Shown: positions 24,870 through 33,992 of the stretch, in pieces
Layout of the letters: every line of letters begins with the position of its first letter
How positions within the stretch are numbered: the first letter of the stretch is position 1
Source: RUG11462 sp036308645
GTDB taxonomy: Bacteria > Bacillota > Clostridia > Oscillospirales > Acutalibacteraceae
Direction: 5' to 3'
Assembly: GCA_036308645.1 (NCBI GenBank)
Contig: JAXJVH010000008.1
Span: 1-43,130 of the forward strand
Length of the DNA: 43,130 nucleotides
The notes under the pieces: model-generated
Told to the model about the DNA's origin: nothing
What the model saw: only the letters and a program-made list of their open reading frames with translations
Databases searched by the model: none
Position numbers and translations under genes: made by a program

Positions 24870-25673
24870 CTAAAAATTCATTTTCTTAACCTCGTCCCAG
24901 ATAGAATCAAGTTCCTCTAAAGACGATTTCTTCATATCAATGCCACGCTTTTTACAAATTTCTTCAACTTTTTCAAAGCGGTCGATAAACTTGTCCGTTG
25001 CACTGTTAAGCGCCTGCTCACTATCAATTTTCAAAAATCTAGAAACATTAACAACGGCAAAAAGCAAATCTCCTAATTCTTCATAAATACTGTTCGGACA
25101 ACCGTTTTCAATAGCTTCTTCAAGTTCCGATAACTCCTCGCCGACTTTCATAAGCGGCTCATAAATATCTTCCCAATCGAAATTTGCTTTTGCGGCACGT
25201 TTTTGTACCTTTGCGGCGCGCATAAGAGCCGGGAATGCAGCAGGAACGCTTTTTAAAGTATCGGTATAACTTTCTTGTCCCTTTTCCTGCATTTTTATTT
25301 TATCCCAGTTGTCAAGCACCTTTTCGGAAGTATCGGCTTTAACATCACCGAAAATATGAGGATGACGGAGAATAAGTTTTTTACAAACTCCGTCGGCAAC
25401 TTCTTCTAAATCGAAACTGCCCTGCTCTTTCTCAATCTGAGTATGAAAAACTATCTGCAAAAGAACATCGCCGAGTTCCTCTTTCATATCAACAACGCTC
25501 TGGCGGTCAATCGCATCACATACCTCGTAAACTTCTTCAAGAAAATTATTACGAATGGAATCATGAGTCTGCTCCTTATCCCAAGGGCAACCATTCTCAC
25601 CGCGTAAAATTTCCATTATTTTCACAAGGTCGGCTACATTGTAGTTTTCCTTAAATTCAAAATTCTTTATCAT
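24870..25673 (-). CDS. mazG: Nucleoside triphosphate pyrophosphohydrolase MazG
   Basis: This 267-aa protein has two MazG domains. The first has the CPWDKEQTHDS entry, EEVYEVCDAID and EELGDVLLQIVFH with the E-x-x-E...E-x-x-D metal-binding set. The second has EELSELEEAI and EELGDLLFAVVNVSRF. The enzyme hydrolyses (d)NTPs to monophosphates and pyrophosphate for nucleotide-pool cleaning. AGGAG lies 8 nt upstream of the ATG, and a good promoter lies about 30-60 bp upstream. In B. subtilis the orthologue is adjacent to rqcP, matching the arrangement here. Confidence 0.95.
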   Translation of the reverse strand: MIKNFEFKENYNVADLVKIMEILRGENGCPWDKEQTHDSIRNNFLEEVYEVCDAIDRQSVVDMKEELGDVLLQIVFHTQIEKEQGSFDLEEVADGVCKKLILRHPHIFGDVKADTSEKVLDNWDKIKMQEKGQESYTDTLKSVPAAFPALMRAAKVQKRAAKANFDWEDIYEPLMKVGEELSELEEAIENGCPNSIYEELGDLLFAVVNVSRFLKIDSEQALNSATDKFIDRFEKVEEICKKRGIDMKKSSLEELDSIWDEVKKMNF

Positions 25674-25705
25674 CTTTCAAACTCCTAACGGATTCTGCAA
25701 AACCT

Positions 25706-25734
25706 ATTTTAAACCAAAGCAATAAATATTTCAA
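25706..25734 (-). promoter_or_regulatory. Promoter of mazG-hup
   Basis: TTGAAA (25729-25734) and TAAAAT (25706-25711) are separated by 17 bp, directly upstream of mazG. Confidence 0.7.
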
Positions 25735-25756
25735 GTCATTTTCACTAAATTCTTTT

Positions 25757-25781
25757 AAAACTATTGAAAATTAATAGTTTT
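25757..25781 (-). terminator. AT-rich hairpin after the nucleosidase gene
   Basis: AAAACTATT and AATAGTTTT form a 9-bp stem with a 7-nt loop, 24 bp beyond the nucleosidase stop. The T run beyond the stem is better on the plus strand than on the minus strand, so termination of the nucleosidase transcript may be weak. Confidence 0.45.
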
Positions 25782-25804
25782 TTTCACATTTTTGCACGTT
25801 TTTG

Positions 25805-26479
25805 TCAACCAAACAGAGAAATTATCATATTTATAAGCACATCTTCCTTGAGATTATTAGACTCTCGGTAAATGTCAGCCGCCGATTCATCAGCGTCATC
25901 GGAAAGTTTTCTTAACGATAAAAACGACACTTCCATCTTATAGCAAACCGAAGCCACCGCCGCCGATTCCATATCACAGCAACCGCCGTCAAACTTTTCT
26001 ATAATAAAATCTTTTTTCTCTTTTGAAGAAACAAACATATCGCCTGTTACAAAAACGCAAGGCTTAATTTTAGAAAATTTTTCGCAAAATCTTTTAAAGA
26101 GTTCGCTATCAGGCTCATAAATATATTTATGTTGGGGTTTTACGCCCACTTCATATCCAAGCGGAGTTAAATCAAAATCATGCTCTAAAAACTTTGTGCC
26201 GATAACAATATCATTTTTATAAACGCCCTTTATAGCTCCTGAAAGACCGATATTAATAATACAATCAGGCTTTTCTTTACAAATAAGCGCAGCGGTTGCA
26301 CCTGCGGCGTTAACCTTGCCTGTACCACAAAGTACAGCCACAATTTTATTACCGCAAACGGTTTCAAAAGAAACTGCTCTGTCGCCGCAGATATTATAAC
26401 TTTCGCCGTTGTAGAGTTTAGATTTTTCCGCAACAGGCTCAAACTCCATATCGTCGGCAATTACAAGTCCTATTTTCAT
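25805..26479 (-). CDS. mtnN: 5'-methylthioadenosine/S-adenosylhomocysteine nucleosidase-like
   Basis: This 224-aa protein has the MTAN fold of the purine nucleoside phosphorylase superfamily: MKIGLVIADDMEFEPV with the catalytic Glu region, CGTGKVNAAGATAALI, IINIGLSGAIKG, CDMESAAVA with the ribose-binding Met-Glu, and LRKLSDDAD with the base-activating Asp. It cleaves MTA and SAH to free adenine for methyl-cycle salvage. The start has only a weak AGAAG site. A futalosine-hydrolase-type specificity is possible, but no menaquinone genes are near. Confidence 0.87.
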   Translation of the reverse strand: MKIGLVIADDMEFEPVAEKSKLYNGESYNICGDRAVSFETVCGNKIVAVLCGTGKVNAAGATAALICKEKPDCIINIGLSGAIKGVYKNDIVIGTKFLEHDFDLTPLGYEVGVKPQHKYIYEPDSELFKRFCEKFSKIKPCVFVTGDMFVSSKEKKDFIIEKFDGGCCDMESAAVASVCYKMEVSFLSLRKLSDDADESAADIYRESNNLKEDVLINMIISLFG

Positions 26480-26493
26480 TAAAACACTTCTTT

Positions 26494-26532
26494 CAAAAAA
26501 GACAAAAGAAAATGGCTAATAAATAGCCATTT
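26494..26532 (-). terminator. Terminator after the zinc-ribbon gene
   Basis: On the minus strand AAATGGCTA and TAGCCATTT form a 9-bp stem with a 5-nt loop, followed by TCTTTTGTCTTTTTT. It lies between the zinc-ribbon gene and mtnN. Confidence 0.85.
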
Positions 26533-26564
26533 CTCTCTGAATAACTAATTTTTAAGTATTAATT

Positions 26565-26921
26565 TTACAGTTTTTCACCGCAGTTGTTGCAGTACGACGC
26601 TGTATCAGGATTTTTCACACCGCATTTTGAGCAGGTTTTATTATTTTTCTGTGCGTCAATTTCTTTTTCAAGTTCCGCAATCTCGGAAATTTTATCGTCG
26701 ATTGATTTGATAATCTCTTTATACTCGGTGATTTCCTCATCATTTTGCTTAACAGCTTCATAATATAATCTGCCGAGAGTTTCAAAATCCTTCGACATAT
26801 CGGATTTTACCTGAGAAACTTTAATTTTTATTTTCTGCAATGATACAACTTCATTAGTCTTTTTAGCGGCAACATCAAATGCGCCCTTTGCCTTTACAAC
26901 TGCATCTTCAAATAATCCCAT
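26565..26921 (-). CDS. Coiled-coil zinc-ribbon protein
   Basis: This protein is about 118 aa. It has an N-terminal amphipathic region (MGLFEDAVVKAKGAFDVAAK), a long charged coiled coil rich in Lys/Glu/Asp/Ile, and a C-terminal zinc ribbon with two knuckles: CSKCGVKNP and YCNNCGEKL. The fold suggests a scaffold or adaptor; the reaction, if any, is unknown. The start at 26921 has AGGGAG 8 nt upstream; an extension of six codons is less likely. It is monocistronic, with its own promoter and terminator. Similar short proteins are common in Clostridia and remain unstudied as far as I know. Confidence 0.82.
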   Translation of the reverse strand: MGLFEDAVVKAKGAFDVAAKKTNEVVSLQKIKIKVSQVKSDMSKDFETLGRLYYEAVKQNDEEITEYKEIIKSIDDKISEIAELEKEIDAQKNNKTCSKCGVKNPDTASYCNNCGEKL

Positions 26922-26952
26922 TATAAAATCTCCCTTCAATTAATTTATAGAT

Positions 26953-26981
26953 ATTATATAACAAATTTTAGATAAAATCAA
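26953..26981 (-). promoter_or_regulatory. Promoter of the zinc-ribbon gene
   Basis: TTGATT (26976-26981) and TATAAT (26953-26958) are separated by 17 bp, about 30 bp before the start codon. Confidence 0.75.
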
Positions 26982-27033
26982 CGATAAATTAAAAAATTCA
27001 TATATTTTTAACTAATTTTAGGCTTAAAATGTT

Positions 27034-28455
27034 TTATTCAAAAAAATCATATATTTTTTGTTTTCTTTTCAACACCTCATCAAATCCGTTTATATATTCA
27101 TAAGGATATTTATAATTAAAAATTCTTTCTATTTTATCACCGTTTACAAGTTTTGTCGATGCGCCGGCTCCAAGCGCTAAAATAGTCTGAATTTCTTCCA
27201 TAATAAACATATTATAATAAGATTCAAAAGAGGGCTTTGCCCAGCCGATATTTTCATTGTTACCCGCCATTTTGCTCTGACGGTACATATAATAAGGCTT
27301 ATAACCGTTTCTCAAAAGCCTTTCGTGAGAATATCCTAACATATCCGAAACAACTTTACCGCTCGGATTATACTTTGCACTTCCGTTATAAACAAGCGTT
27401 GAAGAACGCTTGACAGACAAGCAATGAACTGTAACATTGTTCGGCGAAAGTTCTGTTATTTTATCAATAGTATTGCAAAAAGACTCGTATGTATCGCCCG
27501 GCAGACCTGCAATAAGGTCGGTGTTAATATTCTTAAATCCAACATTTTGTGCCAATTCATAAGAGTCAAAAAACTCTTTTACGGTATGCCTTCTTTTAAT
27601 AATTTTCAGAACATCATCGTTAAGCGTCTGCGGATTAATAGAAATCCTTGTCGCTCCGCCTTTCTTTATTGCAATTAATTTTTCTTTTGTTATGGTATCC
27701 GGTCTGCCTGCCTCTACGGTAAATTCCAATAAATCCGAAGTATCAAAATTTTTGTGAACTGCATCAATAATAACGCTTAACTGCTCGGCTTCAAGTACGG
27801 TAGGCGTACCGCCGCCGAAATATACTGTCTGCAATTTCATATTTTTTTCTTTAGCGATTTTTCCCGTAAATTCAATTTCCTTTAAAAGATAGGTTATATA
27901 ATCGGGAATGAGTTTTTTCGACTTTTCAATATCGTGAGATATAAAAGAGCAGTAAGAACAGCGCGAACGGCAAAACGGAATTGAAATATAAAGACTGAAA
28001 GAGTTTTCTTTTTTTCTTCTTAATAAATCGTTCTGCAAAGCGACAATGTCGTCCGCCATTTTAAACTTTTCATCTGAAATCAGCAGTTTATTCTGCATAT
28101 AATCTTTTGCGTAATCGTACCCATATTTTTCGGTTAATTTTCTTAACAGTTTTGTCGGGCGCACGCCTGTTTGAATACCCCATTTCGGAATAAAGCCCGT
28201 AACCTCTGCAAAGATTTCAAAAAGCAGTTTGCAAAGCACCGTTTCCGCTTGAGATTCGTAAGACGCAAAACCCTGCTTGCGGTAGAATTTATCAAAAATT
28301 CTAACCGTAACAGAAAGAGTCAGATTAAATTTAAAAACCGTAATTTTTGCAAAATCTCCCGATGTCGGCGAAGTCTTTTCGTCGGGAAAAAAGAGTTGTA
28401 TTATATTTTCAATCTCAAATTTACAGTCGTTTCCGACAAGTTCAAGTTTTATCAT
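27034..28455 (-). CDS. hemZ: Coproporphyrinogen III oxidase-like radical SAM protein HemZ
   Basis: This 473-aa protein has an N-terminal domain of about 150 residues found in HemZ (GIQTGVRPTKLLRKL), then a radical SAM core with ISIPFCRSRCSYCSF, giving Cys162, Cys166 and Cys169 for the 4Fe-4S cluster. VYFGGGTPT and TVEAGRPDTIT follow, as in HemN/HemW relatives. In Firmicutes HemZ is annotated as a coproporphyrinogen dehydrogenase, but many heme-free anaerobes keep such proteins, so the true substrate is open; no other heme genes are seen here. The start overlaps the preceding stop as ATGA. Confidence 0.9.
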   Translation of the reverse strand: MIKLELVGNDCKFEIENIIQLFFPDEKTSPTSGDFAKITVFKFNLTLSVTVRIFDKFYRKQGFASYESQAETVLCKLLFEIFAEVTGFIPKWGIQTGVRPTKLLRKLTEKYGYDYAKDYMQNKLLISDEKFKMADDIVALQNDLLRRKKENSFSLYISIPFCRSRCSYCSFISHDIEKSKKLIPDYITYLLKEIEFTGKIAKEKNMKLQTVYFGGGTPTVLEAEQLSVIIDAVHKNFDTSDLLEFTVEAGRPDTITKEKLIAIKKGGATRISINPQTLNDDVLKIIKRRHTVKEFFDSYELAQNVGFKNINTDLIAGLPGDTYESFCNTIDKITELSPNNVTVHCLSVKRSSTLVYNGSAKYNPSGKVVSDMLGYSHERLLRNGYKPYYMYRQSKMAGNNENIGWAKPSFESYYNMFIMEEIQTILALGAGASTKLVNGDKIERIFNYKYPYEYINGFDEVLKRKQKIYDFFE

Positions 28456-29078
28456 AAATACCTCGAAAGCGGATTAAAATTGCGTTCATCATTAAGAGTT
28501 GTAGAGCCTTGATGCCCGGGCAACATAAGATAATCACCCTCAAGCTCACACAATTTATGATAAGAATCAATCAGTTGCGAAAGACTGCCCGTAGGAAAAT
28601 CGGTTCTGCCGTATGACCCCTGAAAAATCGTATCGCCGCAGAAAATCATATCATCAATAACAAAGCACAAAGAGCCGTCGGTATGACCGGGAGTATGAAC
28701 GACGGTAATATGCTTATTTCCTAAATCCAAAATATCTCCGTCATTTAATGCTATATCTATTTCTTCGGGTATATATTCTTCAAGATAGCATCCGATTGCA
28801 CTGTAAAGATTGGCTTTTGCACTTCGAAGTCTTTCAGCCTCGTTAATATGTGTCGCTATTTTTGCCCCTGTTTTCTCCTTTACGGTATGCACCGCCATAA
28901 TATGGTCGGCGTGTGCATGAGTTAAAAGAATATATTTTATATCTGATTTTTCAACCTCTGCCAACAATTTTTCACTGCAAAAGGCGGGATCTACTATTAC
29001 CGATTCGCCTGTTTCATCATCGGTATAAATATAGCAATTTGTTGACAAAGGTCCTATTTCAAATTTTTTTACAGACAT
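28452..29078 (-). CDS. Metallo-beta-lactamase fold hydrolase (glyoxalase II-like)
   Basis: This 208-aa protein has the MBL signature: LTHAHADHIMAVHTV (H-x-H-x-D-H), VVHTPGHTDGSLCFV, FCGDTIFQGSYGRTDF with the bridging Asp, and LMLPGHQGSTT with the last His. All metal ligands are present. It matches the small YcbL/glyoxalase II-like group that hydrolyses thioesters. It is coupled to hemZ by an ATGA overlap. The start lacks a good ribosome site; AAGGA lies 14 nt upstream. Confidence 0.88.
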   Translation of the reverse strand: MSVKKFEIGPLSTNCYIYTDDETGESVIVDPAFCSEKLLAEVEKSDIKYILLTHAHADHIMAVHTVKEKTGAKIATHINEAERLRSAKANLYSAIGCYLEEYIPEEIDIALNDGDILDLGNKHITVVHTPGHTDGSLCFVIDDMIFCGDTIFQGSYGRTDFPTGSLSQLIDSYHKLCELEGDYLMLPGHQGSTTLNDERNFNPLSRYL

Positions 29079-29148
29079 ATTTTCATCACTAATCCTTAAA
29101 TCTTAAAATAAATCGCTTTTTATTGATTTTAAAATATATTTTTACAAT

Positions 29149-29196
29149 GCCGCAACTTATCTTTTGCTTATTGCCACAACTTATCTTTTGTTTATT
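29149..29196. repeat. Two tandem copies of a 24-bp unit
   Basis: Units at 29149-29172 and 29173-29196 match at 22 of 24 positions and contain CAACTTATCTTTTG. They lie between the small membrane protein gene and the MBL gene. No stem is formed. A local tandem duplication is the simplest reading. Confidence 0.8.
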
Positions 29197-29203
29197 ATTT
29201 TTG

Positions 29204-29404
29204 TTATTTTTTGGAAATTACCAATCCAATAACCATTCCAACTAAAAGCCCGATTCCAACCGCTAAACCACCCCAAGCAATTTGACCAAACATAGTCAAA
29301 ATACTCATAACTGCACTTCCTGCCAACAGACCGAAGCACATTCCTAATGCCATATATTCATCCAATTTCTTATCGTTCTTGTTATCATTATTCTCTTTTT
29401 TCAT
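29204..29404 (-). CDS. Small two-helix membrane protein
   Basis: This protein is about 66 aa. A hydrophilic Lys/Asn/Asp N terminus (MKKENNDNKNDKKLDEYMAL) is followed by two glycine-rich hydrophobic segments (roughly residues 21-38 and 44-63) and ends SKK. It resembles the glycine-zipper or small 'YtxH/holin-like' class only in general shape; I do not assign a function. The ATG at 29404 has AAGGAGG upstream and is preferred over a TTG 18 bp earlier. It lies downstream of rel across the 19-bp tandem repeat. Confidence 0.72.
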   Translation of the reverse strand: MKKENNDNKNDKKLDEYMALGMCFGLLAGSAVMSILTMFGQIAWGGLAVGIGLLVGMVIGLVISKK

Positions 29405-29439
29405 AAGTCCTCCTTGTAACAAACCTATGCTACCGATAA

Positions 29440-29534
29440 ATTATTGCATACCTGTTCTATTATTGCATACCTGTTCTATTATTGCATACCTGTTCTATTA
29501 TTGCATACCTGTTCTATTATTGCATACCTGTTCT
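29440..29534. repeat. Five tandem copies of a 19-bp unit at the 3' end of rel
   Basis: Five identical copies of ATTATTGCATACCTGTTCT run from 29440 to 29534. The innermost copy (29516-29534) encodes the last residues of Rel (Arg-Thr-Gly-Met-Gln) and its stop, so the array arose by repeated duplication of the end of the gene. The length is five times 19 bp exactly, with no base differences. Confidence 0.97.
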
Positions 29535-31703
29535 TTCGATGGAATAAACGCCGTTGATTTTTGAAAGTTTGTTGATAATATTTTTAAGATGCTCAACGCT
29601 CTCGATACTTATAGTGATAATTACAACGCAGTTGCCGTCTTTAACCTCTCTTGCGCTGACGGAATGAAGCGCCAAACGCATATTTGCAATAGCCATTGTA
29701 ACGTCGGCAACCATCTGCGGACGGTCGATTGCGTGAATGGTAAGAGTTGATTGGAATGTTTTATTTACATTGCCTTTCCATTTTACTCTAACCCAACGTT
29801 CAGGCTCTTCGCAATGCGCCATATCACGCGGAACGTTGGTGCAATCCCTTTTATGCACCGAAATACCGTGACCTCTGGTTACAAATCCTACAATGCTGTC
29901 GCCAGGCAAGGGATTACAGCATTTTGAAAGTTTAATCAAGCAGTTGTCTGCGCCGTCTACCGTAATTACGCCGTCGTCCGTTGACGGTTTAATCTTAACA
30001 AGGCTTTCAACATCAGGGGTTTCGGCAGGACGTTTAGCCGCTTTGTAAACCTCTTTAATCCTCGGAATAAACCTTGAAAAAACAATTCCGCCGTAGCCGA
30101 CTGCCGCATAAAAATCTTCGCCTGTTTTAAGTCCCTGACGCTCCGCTAATTTTACAATGGTTTCTTCAAGTTCTTCGGCGGTAAGCGTAATATAATTTCG
30201 TTTAAGTTCACGCTCAATTTCCGCCTTGCCTCGTTCAATATTTTCAGGACGTTTTTCCTTTTTAAACCAAGTTCGGATTTTGCTTTTTGCCTCGCTTGTC
30301 TTAACTATATTCAGCCAATCTCGGCTCGGTCCGTGCGGTTGTGAAGTTGTTAAAATTTCCACAACCTCGCCTGTTTTAATCTTATAATCTATCGGCACAA
30401 TTCTGCCGTCAACCTTTGCGCCGACCATTTTATTGCCTACAGCGGTATGAATAGCGTAAGCAAAGTCGATTACGCAAGAGCCTACGGGCAGATTTATAAC
30501 ATCGCCTCTCGGAGTTACCGCAAAAACATCGTCCTGTGCCAAATCGGTTTTAATATTAGTAACAATATCCTGCGGGTTTACGCTTTCTTTCTGATTTTCA
30601 AGCAGATGACGAACCCAATTAAGTCGCTCGTCAAACTGCTGATCGCTTTTTTTAATACCGCTTTTGTATTTCCAATGCGCCGCAATACCGAGTTCCGCCG
30701 TTTCGTGCATTTCCCACGTTCTTATCTGCACTTCAAACGGAATACCCTCGCGAGGTAAAACAGTTGAATGAAGCGACTGATACATATTCGGTTTCGGAGT
30801 TGAGATATAATCTTTAAATCTACCCGGTATCGGGCGGAACATATCGTGAATATAACCTAAAATATTATAACAGTCGGTAACGGTGTCGGTAATAATTCTA
30901 ACCGCATAAATATCATAAATTTCTTCAAAACTTTTGCCCTGCATATACATTTTTCTGTAAATGCCGTGAATTGATTTTACACGTCCGTCGATATGAATAT
31001 TCGGAACAACCGACTCCAAACGTTCTTTAATTCTTGAAATTATTGATTGCAGATAATTTTCTCTTTTTTCCTGCTGGGCGGCTAAAGCGTCCTCAATATC
31101 TTTATAAGCGATAGAGTCAAGCACTCTGATTGCCAAATCCTCAAGTTCCTCTTTAACGGGACGGATACCCAAACGGTGAGCGATAGGCGCATAAATATCA
31201 AGCGTTTCCTTTGCAATATCACGACGTTTGGCTTCGGATTTATGCCCCTCTATCGTTCGCATATTATGAAGTCGGTCGGCGAGTTTAACAATTATTACCC
31301 TTATATCTTCAGACATTGCAAGCAACATTTTTCTGATATTTTCAGCCTGCGCTTCTTCCCTTGTAACAAAAGGAATATTAGCGAGTTTTGTAAGCGATTC
31401 GACTAATTTTGCAACCTCTGCGCCGAATTCTTTTTTTATCGTTTCAATAGTGATAGGTGTATCCTCAACCACATCATGAAGCAAAGCCGATACAATCGAA
31501 TCGGTATCCATACCAAGACCGATAACGATTATAGCGGTAGCAATCGGGTGATTAAAATAACTCTCGCCCGATTTACGAAACTGCCCCTTATGAGCCTCCT
31601 CGCCGAACAAAAAGGCTTTTTTAATAATATCAATATCATACTCTTTATTCTGTTGTTTTATAGCCTCTAAAACATCATCAAAACTATACTCTCTGAATGC
31701 CAT
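29517..31703 (-). CDS. rel: Bifunctional (p)ppGpp synthetase/hydrolase Rel
   Basis: This protein is about 728 aa with the full RelA/SpoT layout. The HD hydrolase domain has SYFNHPIATA and ALLHDVVEDT near residues 48-82. The synthetase domain has GRFKDYISTPKPNMYQSLHS; the R-F-K-D form of its loop is that of bifunctional Rel rather than synthetase-only RelA. TGS domain: DVFAVTPRGDVINLPVGS. The Cys-containing CCNPLPGD region and a C-terminal ACT domain follow. It sets the stringent response alarmone level. The ATG at 31703 has GGGGAG 6 nt upstream, and recJ ends 13 bp before it, so the two are co-transcribed. Confidence 0.96.
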   Translation of the reverse strand: MAFREYSFDDVLEAIKQQNKEYDIDIIKKAFLFGEEAHKGQFRKSGESYFNHPIATAIIVIGLGMDTDSIVSALLHDVVEDTPITIETIKKEFGAEVAKLVESLTKLANIPFVTREEAQAENIRKMLLAMSEDIRVIIVKLADRLHNMRTIEGHKSEAKRRDIAKETLDIYAPIAHRLGIRPVKEELEDLAIRVLDSIAYKDIEDALAAQQEKRENYLQSIISRIKERLESVVPNIHIDGRVKSIHGIYRKMYMQGKSFEEIYDIYAVRIITDTVTDCYNILGYIHDMFRPIPGRFKDYISTPKPNMYQSLHSTVLPREGIPFEVQIRTWEMHETAELGIAAHWKYKSGIKKSDQQFDERLNWVRHLLENQKESVNPQDIVTNIKTDLAQDDVFAVTPRGDVINLPVGSCVIDFAYAIHTAVGNKMVGAKVDGRIVPIDYKIKTGEVVEILTTSQPHGPSRDWLNIVKTSEAKSKIRTWFKKEKRPENIERGKAEIERELKRNYITLTAEELEETIVKLAERQGLKTGEDFYAAVGYGGIVFSRFIPRIKEVYKAAKRPAETPDVESLVKIKPSTDDGVITVDGADNCLIKLSKCCNPLPGDSIVGFVTRGHGISVHKRDCTNVPRDMAHCEEPERWVRVKWKGNVNKTFQSTLTIHAIDRPQMVADVTMAIANMRLALHSVSAREVKDGNCVVIITISIESVEHLKNIINKLSKINGVYSIERTGMQ

Positions 31704-31716
31704 TTTGCTCTCCCCT

Positions 31717-33735
31717 TTACTGCACAAGATTAAAAATCTGCGACTCGCTTAAATCTCTGCGTTTCGCATTTTCAATATACTCGATTTTATACTTTCCGTC
31801 ATAATTTAAAGTTATAAACTTCAATTCGTTTAATATATCCAAAATAAGCCTTAACTTTAAAAATTCATCGGTTTCAAAAACAAAAGCAAGTTCCGCTTCA
31901 TCGGCATAAAGGCTTTTTAAAAGCCTTATCTTTTTATAAACCGTTGCGACGTCTTGACGCGTTATTTTTGGTAAACTTATATTCTCGCCGAAGTATTTGA
32001 AATTTTGATAATCTCTTACACCTTTTATTATATCCGCCTGATTGAAATTTGCTTTTCTTATATCCTTTAAAACAACCGAAAGGCTTGTATTTCCGTTAAA
32101 AACATTTATATCAATCGTTACCGCAATATCTACCGTATCTCCGACTTTAAAAATAAATTCTTCGGGCGTTGTAAAGAAAGACATAACCGCCACCGCCGTT
32201 TGGGAATCCCCGTTTCTTGACAATAACAGTTTTAAATGCTTTCCGTTTGACAACGGAACAACATTAACAATCTTCATATTAACAAGCGCATACGTCGGTC
32301 GCTCGTTTTTTTCGCCGAAAGGCTCTAACTTCATCTGCGCATAAGCGTTGTTTACACTTAATTTTGCAGGATTTAGTTTACATAAAATTTCAAGTTTATC
32401 AAACGCCATACTTTGATAAATCTTTTTAGCGCTATATTGTATGGCTGTTTTTACTTTTTCAAAATTTTCTCTTTTAACGGTAATGCCTGCCGCCGAAGAA
32501 TGACCGCCGAAACTTTCTGCAAGTTCGGATACACCTGATAAAATATCATAAATAGAAGCGCCCTCATACCCTCTTGCCGAGCCGACCGCCAATTTATCGT
32601 CAAGCGAAAAAACAACCGCAGGACGTGAAAAAATACCGCAAAGTTTCGCCGCAACAATGCCTATAACGCCATGATGCCAGTTTTCGCCGCCCACAACTAT
32701 TACAGGGCTGTTCTGCGCCTTTTCATCAGCGGAAATAATCTGCAAAGCCTCTGACAAAATTTTGCTTTCGAGTTCACGGCGCTGCACATTAAATTCGCAC
32801 AATTCTTCTGCTTTTTTGCAAGCGGCGGTTTCATCTTCACAAAGCAAAAGTTCAATCGCTTTTTCGGGGTGGAATACTCTGCCCGTAGCATTAATTCTCG
32901 GCGCAACGGTAAAAGCAATGTTTGTTGACGTTATTTTATCACGAGTGATACCCGCAGCCTCAATCAAAGCGTTTAAACCTACACGTCCGCCTCGTTTTAA
33001 ACACAAAAGCCCCTGTTTCACAATTGTTCGATTATCCGATATTAGCGGCATAACATCGGCAACGGTGCCTACCGCTGCTAAATCGCCGTAATAATAAAGC
33101 AAATCTTCAGGCGAGGTATCGCTTAAAACGCTGCAAAGCATAAAAGCAACGCCGACGCCTGCGTAATCTTTAAATTCGCTCGGACAATCTTCACGTTTTG
33201 GGTCGACCACCGCATAAGCCTTAGGCAAAATGTCGGACGGCAGATGATGGTCGGTAACAACTACATCTATACCGAGTTCATTAGCATGATTAACCGCGTC
33301 AAAAGCGGTAATTCCGTTGTCAACGGTTACAATAAGAGAAACGCCTTTTTCTTTTAATTCGTCAACCGCCGCCGGCGACATACCGTAACCCTCGTCACGA
33401 GTCGGCACACGATAAATGCAATCCGCTCCGAGTTCTTTTAAAACGCTGTATAAAAGAACGGTGGAAGTAACACCGTCGCAGTCATAATCGCCGAAAACCG
33501 CAATTTTTTCGCCGTTTTCGATTGATTTATTAATGCGAAAAGCCGCTTTGTCAATGTCTGCAAGCAAGCAGGGGTCTTGAAGAACAATCTCATTTGATAA
33601 AAATTCATCAACTTCAAACGGGTCGCAAATTCCTTTAGAGCAAAGCAAATAAGCGGTAAAAGAATCAATACCGCATTCTTTCGCAATCATAACCGCCGTT
33701 TCCTTATCATTTTCGGCATAAACCCATTCTTTCAT
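31717..33735 (-). CDS. recJ: Single-strand-specific exonuclease RecJ
   Basis: This 672-aa DHH phosphoesterase has FGDYDCDGVTSTVLLYS at about residues 81-97, VDNG at 138-141, VVTDHHLPS at 160-168 with the DHH motif, and SFGGHSSAAG in the DHHA1 domain, followed by an OB-fold. It degrades single-stranded DNA 5' to 3' in recombination and mismatch or base-excision repair. GAGGG lies 5 nt before the ATG. It is transcribed from a good promoter in the shared region with the divergent fructose operon; recJ-rel is a common Firmicutes order. Confidence 0.95.
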   Translation of the reverse strand: MKEWVYAENDKETAVMIAKECGIDSFTAYLLCSKGICDPFEVDEFLSNEIVLQDPCLLADIDKAAFRINKSIENGEKIAVFGDYDCDGVTSTVLLYSVLKELGADCIYRVPTRDEGYGMSPAAVDELKEKGVSLIVTVDNGITAFDAVNHANELGIDVVVTDHHLPSDILPKAYAVVDPKREDCPSEFKDYAGVGVAFMLCSVLSDTSPEDLLYYYGDLAAVGTVADVMPLISDNRTIVKQGLLCLKRGGRVGLNALIEAAGITRDKITSTNIAFTVAPRINATGRVFHPEKAIELLLCEDETAACKKAEELCEFNVQRRELESKILSEALQIISADEKAQNSPVIVVGGENWHHGVIGIVAAKLCGIFSRPAVVFSLDDKLAVGSARGYEGASIYDILSGVSELAESFGGHSSAAGITVKRENFEKVKTAIQYSAKKIYQSMAFDKLEILCKLNPAKLSVNNAYAQMKLEPFGEKNERPTYALVNMKIVNVVPLSNGKHLKLLLSRNGDSQTAVAVMSFFTTPEEFIFKVGDTVDIAVTIDINVFNGNTSLSVVLKDIRKANFNQADIIKGVRDYQNFKYFGENISLPKITRQDVATVYKKIRLLKSLYADEAELAFVFETDEFLKLRLILDILNELKFITLNYDGKYKIEYIENAKRRDLSESQIFNLVQ

Positions 33736-33769
33736 AAGCGCCCTCTGTTTTTAAAACTATATATAAAGA

Positions 33770-33798
33770 ATAATACCATTTTTACAGTTCTTTTTCAA
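33770..33798 (-). promoter_or_regulatory. Promoter of recJ-rel
   Basis: TTGAAA (33793-33798) and TATTAT (33770-33775) are separated by 17 bp, about 35-60 bp before recJ. Confidence 0.8.
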
Positions 33799-33925
33799 GA
33801 TATTTTGATAAATATTCTGTTTTGCTCAAATGATATTATTAAAAGGCGTTATTTTTAACCTTTTTTAAAAATATTTTTCATTTTCAATCAAAATCAATCA
33901 TATATTTTAATGATTTCGGCTCAGA

Positions 33926-33984
33926 TTTGAAATAAAATGACCGGTTTTGAAAATATTTTTGAAATTATTTGAAAGATTTTGAAA
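33926..33984. promoter_or_regulatory. TTTGAAA direct repeats upstream of the fructose operon
   Basis: TTTGAAA occurs at 33926, 33946, 33958, 33968 and 33978. The last three are spaced exactly 10 bp, so they face the same side of the helix, and they end 9 bp before the -35 box of the fru promoter. They may be regulator sites or a curved UP-like element. This block is the main content of the 356-bp recJ-fruR gap besides the two promoters. Confidence 0.5.
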
Positions 33985-33992
33985 TTTTATGC

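Noticed and set aside
29149..29534. CRISPR-like array
   Set aside because: The repeats are directly tandem with no spacers, and no cas genes are present.
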